DNA of 64,000 nt from Mordavella massiliensis (GTDB lineage: Bacteria > Bacillota > Clostridia > Lachnospirales > Lachnospiraceae), in assembly GCF_016901695.1 (NCBI RefSeq), contig NZ_JACJKS010000012.1, forward strand, positions 1 to 64,000, in the 5' to 3' direction. Shown here one piece after another: positions 33,984-44,318 of this stretch (position 1 is its first letter; each line of letters starts with the position of its first letter). The notes below the pieces were generated by a model that had not been told where the DNA came from, ran no database searches, and was given only the letters and a program-made list of their open reading frames with translations. Both the position numbers and the translations under genes were made by a program.

Positions 33984-34011
33984 AGTATAATTATCTTATC
34001 TCATTAACCAA
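33984..34011 (-). promoter_or_regulatory. Possible promoter of the flippase gene
   Basis: TTGGTT (34006-34011), a 16-bp spacer and TATACT (33984-33989) on the minus strand, about 65 bp before the flippase ATG. Confidence 0.45.
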
Positions 34012-34360
34012 AGATTTCCCTAACAAAAAATGAAAACATCGGTTAAATATTTCACTCCATATGGCAAGACCGCAACAGGTAAGGAACAAAACAGAAATCA
34101 CCTTCAGAAAGAGGTTTTGGAAAATTATACCTTTTTGAGTGAAACTTTCCACAATCTGTATTGCACCCGGAATAAAGATGCTATTCTGAAACGCGTAATA
34201 TACAAGAGTATTTCGTCCAATGTATTCTAATATTCGGTTCTTTTGTAGGAACTTTCAAAACACAAGTACTCAAATAACACCAAACACAGACGCAACAACA
34301 AAGTATATATAGTTACCAAGATTACTCATATAAACATCCATTTTCCCGAATGCTTTATGT
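34012..34360. other. AT-rich gap with one doubtful short ORF
   Basis: The gap between the rhamnosidase stop and the flippase promoter. A 66-codon open frame on the plus strand (34030-34230, from MKTSVKYFTPYGKTA to YKSISSNVF) has no clear ribosome site and no family I recognise. It might be a gene remnant. No clear terminator for the rhamnosidase gene is visible here. Confidence 0.3.
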
Positions 34361-37300
34361 TTAATCTATAAACGCTCCCACCGTGCTTCCCGGCGCCTTT
34401 CCGCCTTTTTCCACAAGCACGATCTGAATTGCCTCCAGACGCTTAAACAGTCCTTCTGTTCCAGCGGATGCACCATTCTTTGCCCATCCAAGCCATCCAT
34501 AAGTCTGCGCATGGACGCGATAGTAAATATCATACTTCTGCTTTGCATCTCCCGTCAGCTCAATCCGAATTGCTTCCAGACGTTTGAACTGTCCTTCTGT
34601 CCCGCTCAGCTGTCCATTATAGGCCCAGTTCTGCCATCCATATGTCTGTACATGCGTTTTATATCTTACACCCCCCTTAATGCCGGAATCCTCCAGTTGA
34701 ATTCGGATTGCCTCCAGCCGCAGAGATTCACCGCTTGTTCCGCTAACCAAACCATTATATTTCTTCGACTGCCATCCCTGCCTCTGTACATGTGTCTGAT
34801 ATGATATCTTTGTGTCACTTCCCAGGAATGGACAGATGATATTGCCAGGCGCTTTTTCGCCTTTTTCCACAAGTACGATCTCGATAGCTTCCAGACGTTT
34901 TGATAGTCCTTCTGTGCCCGCAGGATCCCCATTTTTTGCCCAGTCAAGCCAGCCGTATGTCTGAGCGTGAACACGATAATAGATATCGTACATTTCCTCC
35001 AGTTTCCCATCCAGGCGGATACGGATCGCTTCCAGACGTTTCGCCTGCCCGCTGGTCCCTGACATCGCTCCGTCCTTTTTCCAGCTGTCTTCCCAGCCAT
35101 AAGTCTGCACATGGGTCTTGTACAGAATACTGCCGGATACTTCTGCATTCATATTCTTAATTTCAATGCCTTCCAGGCGTTTCGCCTGCCCGCTGGTCCC
35201 GGCTGTAGCGCCGTCATAGACATATGGCTGCCAACCGTAGGTCTGTACATGTGTGCGGTAGGCCAACGTCGCTTTACGGAAAGTATCCTGTGTTGCTCCC
35301 GGCGCAGCACCGCCTTTTTTTACCAGACGGATCTGGATCCCCTCCAGCCGTTTGGCGTATCCTTCTGACCCTGCCGGTTCTCCGTTTTTCGCCCAGCCAA
35401 GCCAGCCGAATGTCTGTACATGGACCCGATAGTAGACGTCATACTTCTGTTCTGCCTCTCCGGTCAGTTTTATCTTTATTGCCTCCAGACGCTTCGCCTG
35501 GCCTGTCGTACCTGCAAGTTCTCCATTATTCTTCCAGTCCTGCCAGCCGTAGGTCTGTACATGCGTACTGTAGGAAATACCGCCCTGTATTTTCTCGCTA
35601 AGTGAAATCTTGATTGCTTCCAGACGTTTGGCACCTCCTACAGTCCCGGATATTTCTCCGTCTCCGACGGGCAGCTGCCACCCATAACTTTGCACATGGG
35701 TTTCATAAGATACATCCTTTTCTGAACTCAAGTATGGTGTAAGCATATCGCCTGGTGGTGTCCCGTTTTTCTCCACCAGCGTCACCTGGAGTTTTAATAT
35801 CTCCCTGGAAAGTCCGCTTGAACCGGCCGCCTCACCATTACAGGCCCAGTCGAGCCATCCGCTGCCAGGCACGTATGCTTTGTAATATACATCATATTTC
35901 TGTGCCAGTTCCCCGGTAAGCTGGACCCGGAATGCCTCCATCCTTTTACCGCTTCCAGGAAGACCTGCCTCTTCCCCGTTATTCTTCCAATCTTGCCAGC
36001 CATATGTCTGCATATAGGCTGAATACTGAATATCTCCGGAGACGCTTTGATTACGTATTCTCAACTTGACTGCCTCAAGATGAGCGTTTTTACTATTTCT
36101 TATATCAATCCTGTTTGTTGTGTCCTCAGTCCATGTAGAATCCCTGTATGCACTATATACAACATCTTCCATAGTCCACTCGGAAGAATCCGGCATGATC
36201 CCACAGGCAGACTGATAGGTATGTATTCCTGAAGGCAGTTCATACACCAGATAGCCGCCTTCTATCACGGCATTCACCACATTCCCATCGATATACAGAA
36301 CAGAATTATCCGATGAAACAGGTATATACAGCGTTGCCACTGTATTGGCTGGTACATAAACCTCTCCGGAAATCCCCCCTGCCCCGTCCAGCGTATATGA
36401 GGCCGAAATTTCTCCTTTTAAAGTAGGTACTTTTACTGCCGCGTCCTGCACTCCCCCCGGCTGCAGTTTTATCTGAAATGTCTCAAATCCGGGAGAGGTC
36501 GGCTGTATACCAAACATTCCCTGTACAAGCATACTACCCGGAGAACTCCCCCATGCGTGCGCAGTAGACATGTTTGTCTTATTTATATTATTCCAGAATT
36601 CCGTAGTAATAGTAGCACCCTGTCCATACATCATATAGGCCCAGCTACGAGTCCCCAGTTCGCTGTCCGGATTGCTCATGATCTTCCGTGCAAGATCGCC
36701 GTGATTGCTCTCATACAATCCTTTCAGCAGGAAATATGATCCATAGACACTCATTTTTACCTGACCGTCATCCTCTATAGCTTCCGCCATCCGATCCGCC
36801 ATCGCCTGATCTGTGTATATGCCATATGCCAGCGCATAGGCTGTCGCATGCTGCGCCGAATGCTGTACAACACCTCCGGTAATAGACAATCCATCATAAA
36901 ACTCCCCTGTTTCTGCATTGTACAGTTTTTCAATCAGACTGCTCTTGATCGTATCTGACAGTCCCTGATAATAGGCTCTGTCGTCCTCATATCCAAGTAT
37001 CTGCGCTATGCAGGCCATATCATGATAGGCGCCGGAACACACCGCGTTGAAGACCGTATTATAATTTACTTCACCAGTCTTATATCCATCCAATTCAACT
37101 GTGGGCCAGTCCGTCATAACTCTCTGTCCATCCACGATTCCATTGGTAACATTTTTCATCAGACCCACTGAAGCATCGTAGTATTTTTCCAAAGTCTTCT
37201 CTTTTAATAACTGATAGGAATTCTCCAGATCCCTCCTATCTCCTGTGTACATATAGTTCTTATAAATTAGTGAGATATTATGCAGCGAATACTCGGCCGG

Positions 37301-39145
37301 CCAGGTTGTGTTATCAAGGTTAAGCAGATATTCTGCGGAAGCTTTCGCAGAAGTAGATGCCGCCGAAAAACTGTAGCTGCTCATAGAGGTAACAAGCGAA
37401 TCGCCTTCATACGGAACCCGTTCGCGGTTCTGGGAATCCACATATAAATCCTGCGAAGCTGCCTTGATCGTATATTTTGCAAGGTTGTAAGCATCATTCA
37501 GTACCTGATTTGATGAAGTAAACTCCGATGCACTATCGTCAAACTCCTGCCGCAGCATCAGTCCTGTGATATTTTCCGGATTTATGCTGACTGGAAGCCC
37601 TGTAATACTCACATACCGGAACGTTTTCATCCCAATGCCGTAAAGAGACTGTTCTCCCGCCTTTAATGTCCAGCTTTCCTTATAGGTATTACCCGCATTG
37701 AGGTTGAACTTGACAGAACCATCCTCATTTAGTTCTTCGCCATATTTAAGCTCGATCGTACTGGTTCCCGGCACGTTGACATGCAACCGGATGCCTCCTA
37801 TGATTTCCTTTCCCATATCTACAATATAGGTGTTTCCATTGGCTTTCTGTATAGAAGCAGGCTTCACCTCATACCGCTTCATATATTCCATCTGGGAACT
37901 CACGAAATAATAGTTGTCCAGTTTTTCGTTCGTGACAGGTGTACGCCAGCCGCCTGCATTATATCCCGCCGTATCCCACCCGAACGGATATTTTAATCCA
38001 TTCAGGTTATCGCGTCTTGCCGTATAATAGGAAGTCCCTATAGAAGTATAGTTTCCCCCTATAAAGATTTCATCTGCATCCTTTACCTTCCATGTATCCC
38101 GGTCCTCTGTACTGTTTGTCACAATTTTACTTGTCCCGTCTTCCATATAGTAGACTATCTGGCACAGAAAGGATCCGTCTGTCTCTGAATAGTTGACGGC
38201 TCCGATTGCATTATTTCCTTCCTGCAGATATTCTGTAATATCATATGTATTATAATACAGGTTGTTTCCGTCCTGGCGAACCGGCCCTACTCCTATCTCC
38301 TGTCCGTTAACAGATAGATTATACACGTACTGGCGGGCTTCCCTGGCGGAAGACGCAGTTATGCTAAGCACCGCCTTTTCTACACCCTGTGGCCTTTCCA
38401 GATCTGTACGGAACATAACTACCTTCTGGCTTGAAGATCCCCATGTACCATTTTTACTTTTCCATTCATTTCCGACAGAGGTAGAAAATGCCTGTGGTTC
38501 TGACAACGAGCTTTCTGTCCCCTCTTCATTGCGGATCTGCACCTGCCAGTAGTATAACTCATTATCTGTTAGTTTGTCTGAAAGGTCATACTGCACGGAC
38601 GTATTCTGCGCACTCTCAACCCATCCAGTATCATATAGATAGGAACCTGCATACACATCTTTAATCCGGCTGGAAATGACAATTCGGTAAGCAGTTTGCT
38701 TCTGCATGCCGTTGGCATCTGCATCCATCCATGTAAATGCCATCTTTCCCTTCGTAACACCGAATGGCTTTGACAGCAGATTGATCTTCATGCCATAAGG
38801 AGCATCTTCTCCGGCGCTTTGAAATACAGCCGACTCTGTCTGCAATTCATCTGAAACTGGTTCTTCCTCTTCCGAAAGCAGACCAGGTTGAACATTTTCT
38901 TCCGCTTCCGGCTTTTCTTCAGTCAAATCTTCTTCATCTGATTCCTCCGTCGCACTGTCATCATATTCTGGCTCCCCATCGGAGGGCACATCAGGAAGCT
39001 CCTCTGTGATTTCATTATCCAGACCATCGTCCACTGTGATCTCCTGGTTTTCATTCTCGTCCGCATATACAAAATCCCCTGAAAACACAGATGCGGAAAC
39101 AAGCACGCCAGCCAGTATCAGTGTCCTGATTTTTTTAAATCTCAT
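34361..39145 (-). CDS. Secreted GH78 alpha-L-rhamnosidase-like protein with 12 ChW repeats
   Basis: Signal peptide (IRTLILAGVLVSASVFSG), an Asp/Glu-rich linker (about 30-110), then GH78 modules: an FnIII/Ig-like part (SSRIKDVYAGSYLYDTGWVE), beta-sandwich domains with the AILSITASSARE-like stretch, and the (alpha/alpha)6 catalytic barrel (about 560-930). The acidic motif DSQNRERVPYEGD takes the place of the usual catalytic stretch, and WPAEYSLHNISLIY and HAWGSSPGSML follow. From about residue 1045 come 12 ChW repeats in four A-B-C triplets (the first repeat degenerate), with VEKGG-APG linkers. It would be held in the wall and cleave alpha-L-rhamnosides, of host, plant or its own polymer. The GTG at 39151 is possible, but ATG at 39145 fits AGGGGA better. 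1594 aa. Confidence 0.85.
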   Translation of the reverse strand: MRFKKIRTLILAGVLVSASVFSGDFVYADENENQEITVDDGLDNEITEELPDVPSDGEPEYDDSATEESDEEDLTEEKPEAEENVQPGLLSEEEEPVSDELQTESAVFQSAGEDAPYGMKINLLSKPFGVTKGKMAFTWMDADANGMQKQTAYRIVISSRIKDVYAGSYLYDTGWVESAQNTSVQYDLSDKLTDNELYYWQVQIRNEEGTESSLSEPQAFSTSVGNEWKSKNGTWGSSSQKVVMFRTDLERPQGVEKAVLSITASSAREARQYVYNLSVNGQEIGVGPVRQDGNNLYYNTYDITEYLQEGNNAIGAVNYSETDGSFLCQIVYYMEDGTSKIVTNSTEDRDTWKVKDADEIFIGGNYTSIGTSYYTARRDNLNGLKYPFGWDTAGYNAGGWRTPVTNEKLDNYYFVSSQMEYMKRYEVKPASIQKANGNTYIVDMGKEIIGGIRLHVNVPGTSTIELKYGEELNEDGSVKFNLNAGNTYKESWTLKAGEQSLYGIGMKTFRYVSITGLPVSINPENITGLMLRQEFDDSASEFTSSNQVLNDAYNLAKYTIKAASQDLYVDSQNRERVPYEGDSLVTSMSSYSFSAASTSAKASAEYLLNLDNTTWPAEYSLHNISLIYKNYMYTGDRRDLENSYQLLKEKTLEKYYDASVGLMKNVTNGIVDGQRVMTDWPTVELDGYKTGEVNYNTVFNAVCSGAYHDMACIAQILGYEDDRAYYQGLSDTIKSSLIEKLYNAETGEFYDGLSITGGVVQHSAQHATAYALAYGIYTDQAMADRMAEAIEDDGQVKMSVYGSYFLLKGLYESNHGDLARKIMSNPDSELGTRSWAYMMYGQGATITTEFWNNINKTNMSTAHAWGSSPGSMLVQGMFGIQPTSPGFETFQIKLQPGGVQDAAVKVPTLKGEISASYTLDGAGGISGEVYVPANTVATLYIPVSSDNSVLYIDGNVVNAVIEGGYLVYELPSGIHTYQSACGIMPDSSEWTMEDVVYSAYRDSTWTEDTTNRIDIRNSKNAHLEAVKLRIRNQSVSGDIQYSAYMQTYGWQDWKNNGEEAGLPGSGKRMEAFRVQLTGELAQKYDVYYKAYVPGSGWLDWACNGEAAGSSGLSREILKLQVTLVEKNGTPPGDMLTPYLSSEKDVSYETHVQSYGWQLPVGDGEISGTVGGAKRLEAIKISLSEKIQGGISYSTHVQTYGWQDWKNNGELAGTTGQAKRLEAIKIKLTGEAEQKYDVYYRVHVQTFGWLGWAKNGEPAGSEGYAKRLEGIQIRLVKKGGAAPGATQDTFRKATLAYRTHVQTYGWQPYVYDGATAGTSGQAKRLEGIEIKNMNAEVSGSILYKTHVQTYGWEDSWKKDGAMSGTSGQAKRLEAIRIRLDGKLEEMYDIYYRVHAQTYGWLDWAKNGDPAGTEGLSKRLEAIEIVLVEKGEKAPGNIICPFLGSDTKISYQTHVQRQGWQSKKYNGLVSGTSGESLRLEAIRIQLEDSGIKGGVRYKTHVQTYGWQNWAYNGQLSGTEGQFKRLEAIRIELTGDAKQKYDIYYRVHAQTYGWLGWAKNGASAGTEGLFKRLEAIQIVLVEKGGKAPGSTVGAFID

Positions 39146-39241
39146 TCTCACATTTCCCCTGTTTATTTATATACATTTTACTATGCTATATCTTGTGTAG
39201 TCTTAGTGGATTATACCACCATTTCCTATTTTAAACAACAT

Positions 39242-39293
39242 AAAAGCTTTTCCCAAAATGGATTTTTCCTCCGGATTTTCGGGAAAAGCTTTT
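39242..39293 (-). terminator. Terminator after the YkuD-ChW gene
   Basis: A 13-bp perfect stem AAAAGCTTTTCCC / GGGAAAAGCTTTT with a 26-nt loop, 7 nt after the stop codon. On the minus strand the stem itself ends in CTTTTATGTT. It separates the wall-hydrolase unit from the rhamnosidase gene. Confidence 0.75.
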
Positions 39294-39299
39294 GAAATA

Positions 39300-41903
39300 C
39301 TAATTATATACAACTACTGTTGTTCCACTTGGGATTGTATCGTAGATCCACTTTGCGTTGTTGATATTCAGCCGCACACAACCATGCGAAAGTGCCAGTC
39401 CCAGTCTGCTGTCTGCAACCGCTCCATTGTGATAGTACGTAGTGGAGTGGAACAGATAGTCTCCGTAAAACTGCGTCCACCAGAAACATCTCACATTGCC
39501 GGAATCAAAGGAGTAGCCCCTGCTGCCGACTCTAAATACACCGGATACCGTTGGCGTGTACGGCGTACCAACAGTACAGGACCAATACTGCACATTTTGC
39601 CATAGTCCCTGCCTTCCCTGGTATACGCCTACTTTCCGGTTTGCCCGGTCTACCATAACAATGTACGGCGTGACACTGCTGTACAGATTGGCTCTCGCAT
39701 ACATACCTGCGTCAGGCCCCATATTAAATTTCTGCTCTGTGTAGTAACCGCTGTTTACTCCGGGCGCTGTGGCATCTTTTGAGACGAGTCTGATCTGCAG
39801 GGCCTCCAGCCGGTAACTGCATTTTGTAGTGCCTGCGTTCTGTCCATTCTTTGCCCATCCGAGCCAGCCATACTTCTGTACATATGCCCGGTAGTATATA
39901 TCGTAATATTTGGAAAGATCGCCAGACAGGGTAAACTTCACTGCTTCGATCCCTTTTGAGCCGTCCGTGCATCCGGATACACTGCCTGCTTCTGACCAGC
40001 CGGTCCAGCCGGTCCCGGAGAGATGGACCGCATACTTGACTGTTCCTGAAGGCGTGGCCTCTGTTCTCCTGTTAAGGGATACTGTGATATTTTCAAGACG
40101 CCTGCTCTGGCCTGTCGTACCAAGCGTGCCGCCCATCTGAACACTGCCGCTTTGGCCTTTCCCCTGGATAACTCCTGCATATGTCAGATCCGCTGCCTTA
40201 TAACCTTCAATGAACTTTACGCCGGACGTATCCGGCGCGGTGCCGCCTTTTTCCACCAGACGGATACGAATCGCTTCGATCCGCTTGCTCAGGTCTGTGC
40301 TTCCTGCCATCTCGCCGTTTACCGCGTAATTCGTCCATCCGATCTTGGCCATATGGACACTGTAATATACATCGTAATGCTCCGCCACTTCCCCGCTAAG
40401 CTGGATCTGAACTGCTTCGATCCGCTTACCTTTGCCGACCGTACCGGCAGTCTGGCCGTCTTTCACCCATCCCTGCCAGCCGGCGGACTGGACAAACGTG
40501 CGGTATTCAATGCTGCCCTCATATCCAATATTAGGAAGCTGGATCTCAATGGCCTCCAGGCGCTTCTTTTGGCCGGTTACACCGGCGATCTCATTGTCTG
40601 CTTTTATGTCCTGCCAGCCGACAGACTGGCAATGTGCCTTATAGGATACAAGAGGATACCGGAAGCTTGCTGTATCCTGTGCCGGCGCCTCGTCTCCTTT
40701 TCGGATCAGACGGATCTCCAGTGCCTCCATCCGTTTTCCATACCCCATCGTACCGGCCTGCTCGCCGTTTTTCGCCCAGCCGAGCCAGCCATATGTCTGT
40801 ACATGGACACGGTAATAAACGTCATAGTGCTCCGCCATCTCACCGGTCAGGCGGATCTCCAACGCCTCGATCCTCTTCTTCTGACCAGTGGTACCGGCCT
40901 GTTCGCCATCCTTTTTCCAGCCCTGCCATCCGATCGACTGCACATGGGCCTGGTACTCGATACCGCCTTCATACTCTCTGTCCGGCAGTTTGATCTTGAC
41001 GGCCTCCATCCGTTTAGACTGGCCGGTCACACCGGCTGTCTGCCCATCATGCCTTTCCCCCTGCCATCCGATCGACTGCATATGGGTCTGGTAGGAAAGA
41101 GCCGGATATTTATAGCTGTCTCCTTCTCCAGCAGGAGCGTCTGCTCTTTTTTTCACAAGGCAGATCTCCAGTGCCTCCATCCGTTTCCCATAGCCGAGAC
41201 TCCCTGCCTTCTCTCCGTTACTGGCCCAGTTCAGCCAGCCATACGTCTGCACATGAGCACGGTAGAAAATATCGTATTGTTCTGATGCAGCTCCCGTCAG
41301 TCGGATCTGGATTGCTTCCAGTCTCTTTCCCTGGCCGGTCGTACCGGCCTGCTGTCCATCCTTCACCCAGTCCATCCAGCCATAGGTCTGGGCATGTACA
41401 CGGTACTCGATGCCGCTCACAGCTTCTGCTTCTGAATCCTCATTACTGTTCTCCAGCTTCAGTTGAATTGCTTCCAGCCTCTTTCCACGGCCGGTCGTAC
41501 CAATTGTGCCGGCATTCTCTGTCCAGTTGTTCCAGCCGCTGCTCTGCACATGCACACGGTAGGACAGCACGGGAACCTCCTCTTTCAAATCCTCATCCCC
41601 GGCTATATCCTGAGAGACATCTCCTGCTTCATCTCCAGCTTCACCAGCAGGCCTGTCAGAACTGTCCTCCTCTCCCGGATTGACAGTCTCCAGCCCTTCT
41701 TCCGTCTCATCGTTTTCGGAGTCTGTCTCCTTGGCTTCGGAAACTTCCGCATCTGCAGATATTTCCCCGCTTTCTTCATTCGCTGCATCCAGAACAAGCT
41801 GCGTCTCTTCATCCGGCTGTTCTGCAGCCAGTACGCCCTGCACGTTTCCCAGCACGAGGAACGCGCTTAAGACAAGCGCCGCAGTCTGTTTTAAATGTTT
41901 CAT
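39300..41903 (-). CDS. Secreted L,D-transpeptidase (YkuD) with 12 ChW repeats
   Basis: Signal peptide (MKHLKQTAALVLSAFLVLGN), an acidic Glu/Asp linker (about 30-110), 12 ChW repeats in four A-B-C triplets (about 112-715), then a YkuD domain (about 740-867). Its catalytic motif is complete: LFHSTTYYHNG and ALSHGCVRLN, with the nucleophile Cys. YkuD enzymes make 3-3 cross-links or attach proteins to peptidoglycan. The tenth repeat (DLTYAGVIQGKGQSG) has lost the Trp. The last two triplets match those of the NlpC/P60 protein at 46940 nearly residue for residue, so the two genes share a scaffold and differ in the catalytic end. It lies 22 bp after the GH25 gene. Confidence 0.93.
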   Translation of the reverse strand: MKHLKQTAALVLSAFLVLGNVQGVLAAEQPDEETQLVLDAANEESGEISADAEVSEAKETDSENDETEEGLETVNPGEEDSSDRPAGEAGDEAGDVSQDIAGDEDLKEEVPVLSYRVHVQSSGWNNWTENAGTIGTTGRGKRLEAIQLKLENSNEDSEAEAVSGIEYRVHAQTYGWMDWVKDGQQAGTTGQGKRLEAIQIRLTGAASEQYDIFYRAHVQTYGWLNWASNGEKAGSLGYGKRMEALEICLVKKRADAPAGEGDSYKYPALSYQTHMQSIGWQGERHDGQTAGVTGQSKRMEAVKIKLPDREYEGGIEYQAHVQSIGWQGWKKDGEQAGTTGQKKRIEALEIRLTGEMAEHYDVYYRVHVQTYGWLGWAKNGEQAGTMGYGKRMEALEIRLIRKGDEAPAQDTASFRYPLVSYKAHCQSVGWQDIKADNEIAGVTGQKKRLEAIEIQLPNIGYEGSIEYRTFVQSAGWQGWVKDGQTAGTVGKGKRIEAVQIQLSGEVAEHYDVYYSVHMAKIGWTNYAVNGEMAGSTDLSKRIEAIRIRLVEKGGTAPDTSGVKFIEGYKAADLTYAGVIQGKGQSGSVQMGGTLGTTGQSRRLENITVSLNRRTEATPSGTVKYAVHLSGTGWTGWSEAGSVSGCTDGSKGIEAVKFTLSGDLSKYYDIYYRAYVQKYGWLGWAKNGQNAGTTKCSYRLEALQIRLVSKDATAPGVNSGYYTEQKFNMGPDAGMYARANLYSSVTPYIVMVDRANRKVGVYQGRQGLWQNVQYWSCTVGTPYTPTVSGVFRVGSRGYSFDSGNVRCFWWTQFYGDYLFHSTTYYHNGAVADSRLGLALSHGCVRLNINNAKWIYDTIPSGTTVVVYN

Positions 41904-41925
41904 GCTCCCTCACCTCATTCTCTCT

Positions 41926-44277
41926 TTATGCCTTCACAAAGGGCTGCTCCGTACTGCCCGGCGCTGCTGCGCCTTTTTTCACCAGACAGATCTCTATGGC
42001 CTCCAGGCGCTTCGAAAGTCCCTCTGTCCCAGCCGATTCGCCGTTTCGGGCCCAATCCAGCCAGCCGTATGTCTGGGAATGTACCCTGTAATAGATATCA
42101 TACTGTTCTGCCATCTTGCCAGTCAGTTCAATCTGAATGGCCTCCATCCGTTTTGCCTGTCCGGTTGTGCCGGCAATCTGCCCGCCCTTCGTCCAGTCCT
42201 CATCCCAGCCATAGGTCTGCACATGAGTTTTGTACCGGATGCTGTCTGCGTTTTTCCCATTGGCAAAATCAATCTTCACCGCTTCCAGCCGCTTCGCCTG
42301 GCCAGTCGTGCCGCTTGTCTCACCGTCATATTTATTGCCCTGCCAGCCGTAAGTCTGGACATGGGTGCTGTATCGGAGAACAGCCTGTTTACTGGGCTGG
42401 TCCGTCTCGCCTGGCGCGGCTGCACCCTTTGCTACAAGCCGGATCTCCAGCGCTTCCATCCGTTTTGCATAATCAAGTGTGCCTGCTGTCTGTCCGTTGC
42501 TGGCCCAGTCAAGCCAGCCATAGGTCTGCACATAGGCCCTGTAATAGATATCGTAATGTTCCGCCAGTTCCCCGTTCAGCGCAATCCTCACGGCTTCCAG
42601 ACGTTTGCCTCCTCCCGGCAGGCCTGCTTCAGCCCCGTCTGCCTTTTCGCCGTTCCAGGCAAATCCCTGCATATATGCCTCGTATTCTACACCGCCTGTG
42701 TAATCCGGACTGTCGATGCTGACCTGGAACGCCTCCAGCGGAGTCGATTTTCCAGTTGTGCCGCTTGTCGCGCCGTCCTGTGCTTCCGTTGTCCAGCCGC
42801 TCCCGCTCACATAAGTACTGTAGGTGACTGTCATAGGAGCCTTCTCAAATGGCTTTTCCGTGCTTCCCGGCGCCCCGGATCCTTTCGGGACAACCGCGAT
42901 TTGCAACGCCTCCAGCCGTTTCCCATAGCCCTGTGTTCCCGCAGGCTGTCCGTTGCTGGCCCAGTCAAGCCAGCCATACGTCTGGCTGTGTACGCGGTAA
43001 TAGATATCATACTTTTCCGCCTCTGCACCTGTCAGTTCGATCTTTACCGCCTCGATCCGCTTTGACTCGCCAACTGTCCCGGCAGTCTCCCCGTTTTCCA
43101 CATAATCCATCCAGCCATAAGTCTGAACATGGGCGCTGTACTTCACACCCAGATCTCCGTATCCGTCTCCAATACTGATCTTCAGCGCTTCCAGACGCTT
43201 GCTGTAACCGGTCACACCGGTCTGATATCCGTTCTGGACTGTCGGCTGCCAGCCAAAGGTCTGCATGTGGGATGAACAGCTGATAATATTGGGGTCTTCC
43301 ACTTCCACCGGCTGCTGGTCATAGGTTTTGACCATCCAGAAATTCAGATCCGCATAGCCCGCGATCCCGTCCACAGAACCTTTGCTCGTACACTGCCACA
43401 TATCATATGTACCGGTATAGTTGCACTCAAAATTGTACTGTGCCACCCACTTGGACCAGGCTGCATTATCAAATACAGAGCTGGTAAGATAATTGTTCCA
43501 CCAGTTCAGATTCGCGTAAACTCCGCCGCGATACCCCGCTGCTGTAATCTTATTCAGAAAAGTCTCTGCGATTGCTCCATGATCTGTGCTAATTGTGCTC
43601 TCATCCTCCAGATCAAGATAAACCGGATAGGAAAGCGTATGGCCTTTCAACTGGTTCAGTACAAAATTCGCCGCGTTCGCAGCACCTGCAGTTGTCGTGA
43701 TATAGGAGTAAAGGTAGACGCCATAGGGAATACCCAGCCTCTCACATTCGGAAACATTATATTCAAACCAGTCGTCCACATGACTATCATTATTTCCATG
43801 CCATCCCACACGGATGATTGCGTACTCGATACCGTCCTCTTTCGCCTTTTCCCAATCGATCTGCTCCTGCCACTCACTGACATCCACACCCTTTAACTGC
43901 GCTCCCGGAATGGGATCTCCATAGGAATTCACGTATCTTCCGTCCACCTTCTCCCATGCGTTGGAAGCTGTTCTTGCGGCGGCTCTCTCCTGACTCTGGA
44001 TTGGCTCACCGTCTTTATATCTCCAACTGTTTGCCAGACGTGTCTCTCCTGTCACAGCTTCTGTTTCCGCTTCTGGTTCTGCCTCTGTTTCCGCTTCTGG
44101 TTCTGTCACATCTGCTTCAGATGCTTCCTCTCCCTGAATCATTTCCACATCCTGCACATAAGAACCGGTCTCCTCCTCTTCTGCTGCGCTGCTTCTGAAG
44201 TCTGCAGCCAGAGTCATACCTGCAGTCAGGCATACCGCCAAACCAATCGCTGTCAATCTCTTCCAGATCTGTTTCAC
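41926..44277 (-). CDS. Secreted GH25 lysozyme with 9 ChW repeats
   Basis: Signal peptide (LTAIGLAVCLTAGMTLAAD), a Glu-rich linker, a short lead-in (YVNSYGDPIPGAQLKG), and a GH25 muramidase barrel (about 125-325). The catalytic acidic residues are in GVDVSEWQEQIDWEKAK, YPVYLDLEDES and MWQCTSKG. Nine ChW repeats follow in three A-B-C triplets (about 335-780). It cuts the MurNAc-GlcNAc bond of peptidoglycan. Here the catalytic domain is N-terminal to the repeats, unlike the YkuD and NlpC proteins. In the fourth and fifth repeats the HVQTYGW core has drifted (YVSGSGW, YMQGFAW). 783 aa. It sits 41 bp after the GH73 gene. Confidence 0.93.
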   Translation of the reverse strand: MKQIWKRLTAIGLAVCLTAGMTLAADFRSSAAEEEETGSYVQDVEMIQGEEASEADVTEPEAETEAEPEAETEAVTGETRLANSWRYKDGEPIQSQERAAARTASNAWEKVDGRYVNSYGDPIPGAQLKGVDVSEWQEQIDWEKAKEDGIEYAIIRVGWHGNNDSHVDDWFEYNVSECERLGIPYGVYLYSYITTTAGAANAANFVLNQLKGHTLSYPVYLDLEDESTISTDHGAIAETFLNKITAAGYRGGVYANLNWWNNYLTSSVFDNAAWSKWVAQYNFECNYTGTYDMWQCTSKGSVDGIAGYADLNFWMVKTYDQQPVEVEDPNIISCSSHMQTFGWQPTVQNGYQTGVTGYSKRLEALKISIGDGYGDLGVKYSAHVQTYGWMDYVENGETAGTVGESKRIEAVKIELTGAEAEKYDIYYRVHSQTYGWLDWASNGQPAGTQGYGKRLEALQIAVVPKGSGAPGSTEKPFEKAPMTVTYSTYVSGSGWTTEAQDGATSGTTGKSTPLEAFQVSIDSPDYTGGVEYEAYMQGFAWNGEKADGAEAGLPGGGKRLEAVRIALNGELAEHYDIYYRAYVQTYGWLDWASNGQTAGTLDYAKRMEALEIRLVAKGAAAPGETDQPSKQAVLRYSTHVQTYGWQGNKYDGETSGTTGQAKRLEAVKIDFANGKNADSIRYKTHVQTYGWDEDWTKGGQIAGTTGQAKRMEAIQIELTGKMAEQYDIYYRVHSQTYGWLDWARNGESAGTEGLSKRLEAIEICLVKKGAAAPGSTEQPFVKA

Positions 44278-44318
44278 TGGTTGTCTCCTCCTTCATTCTG
44301 CTTCTGTTATTCAATCTG

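Noticed and set aside
34030-34230. 66-codon plus-strand ORF
   Set aside because: No ribosome site, no recognisable family, in an AT-rich gap; not called as a gene.
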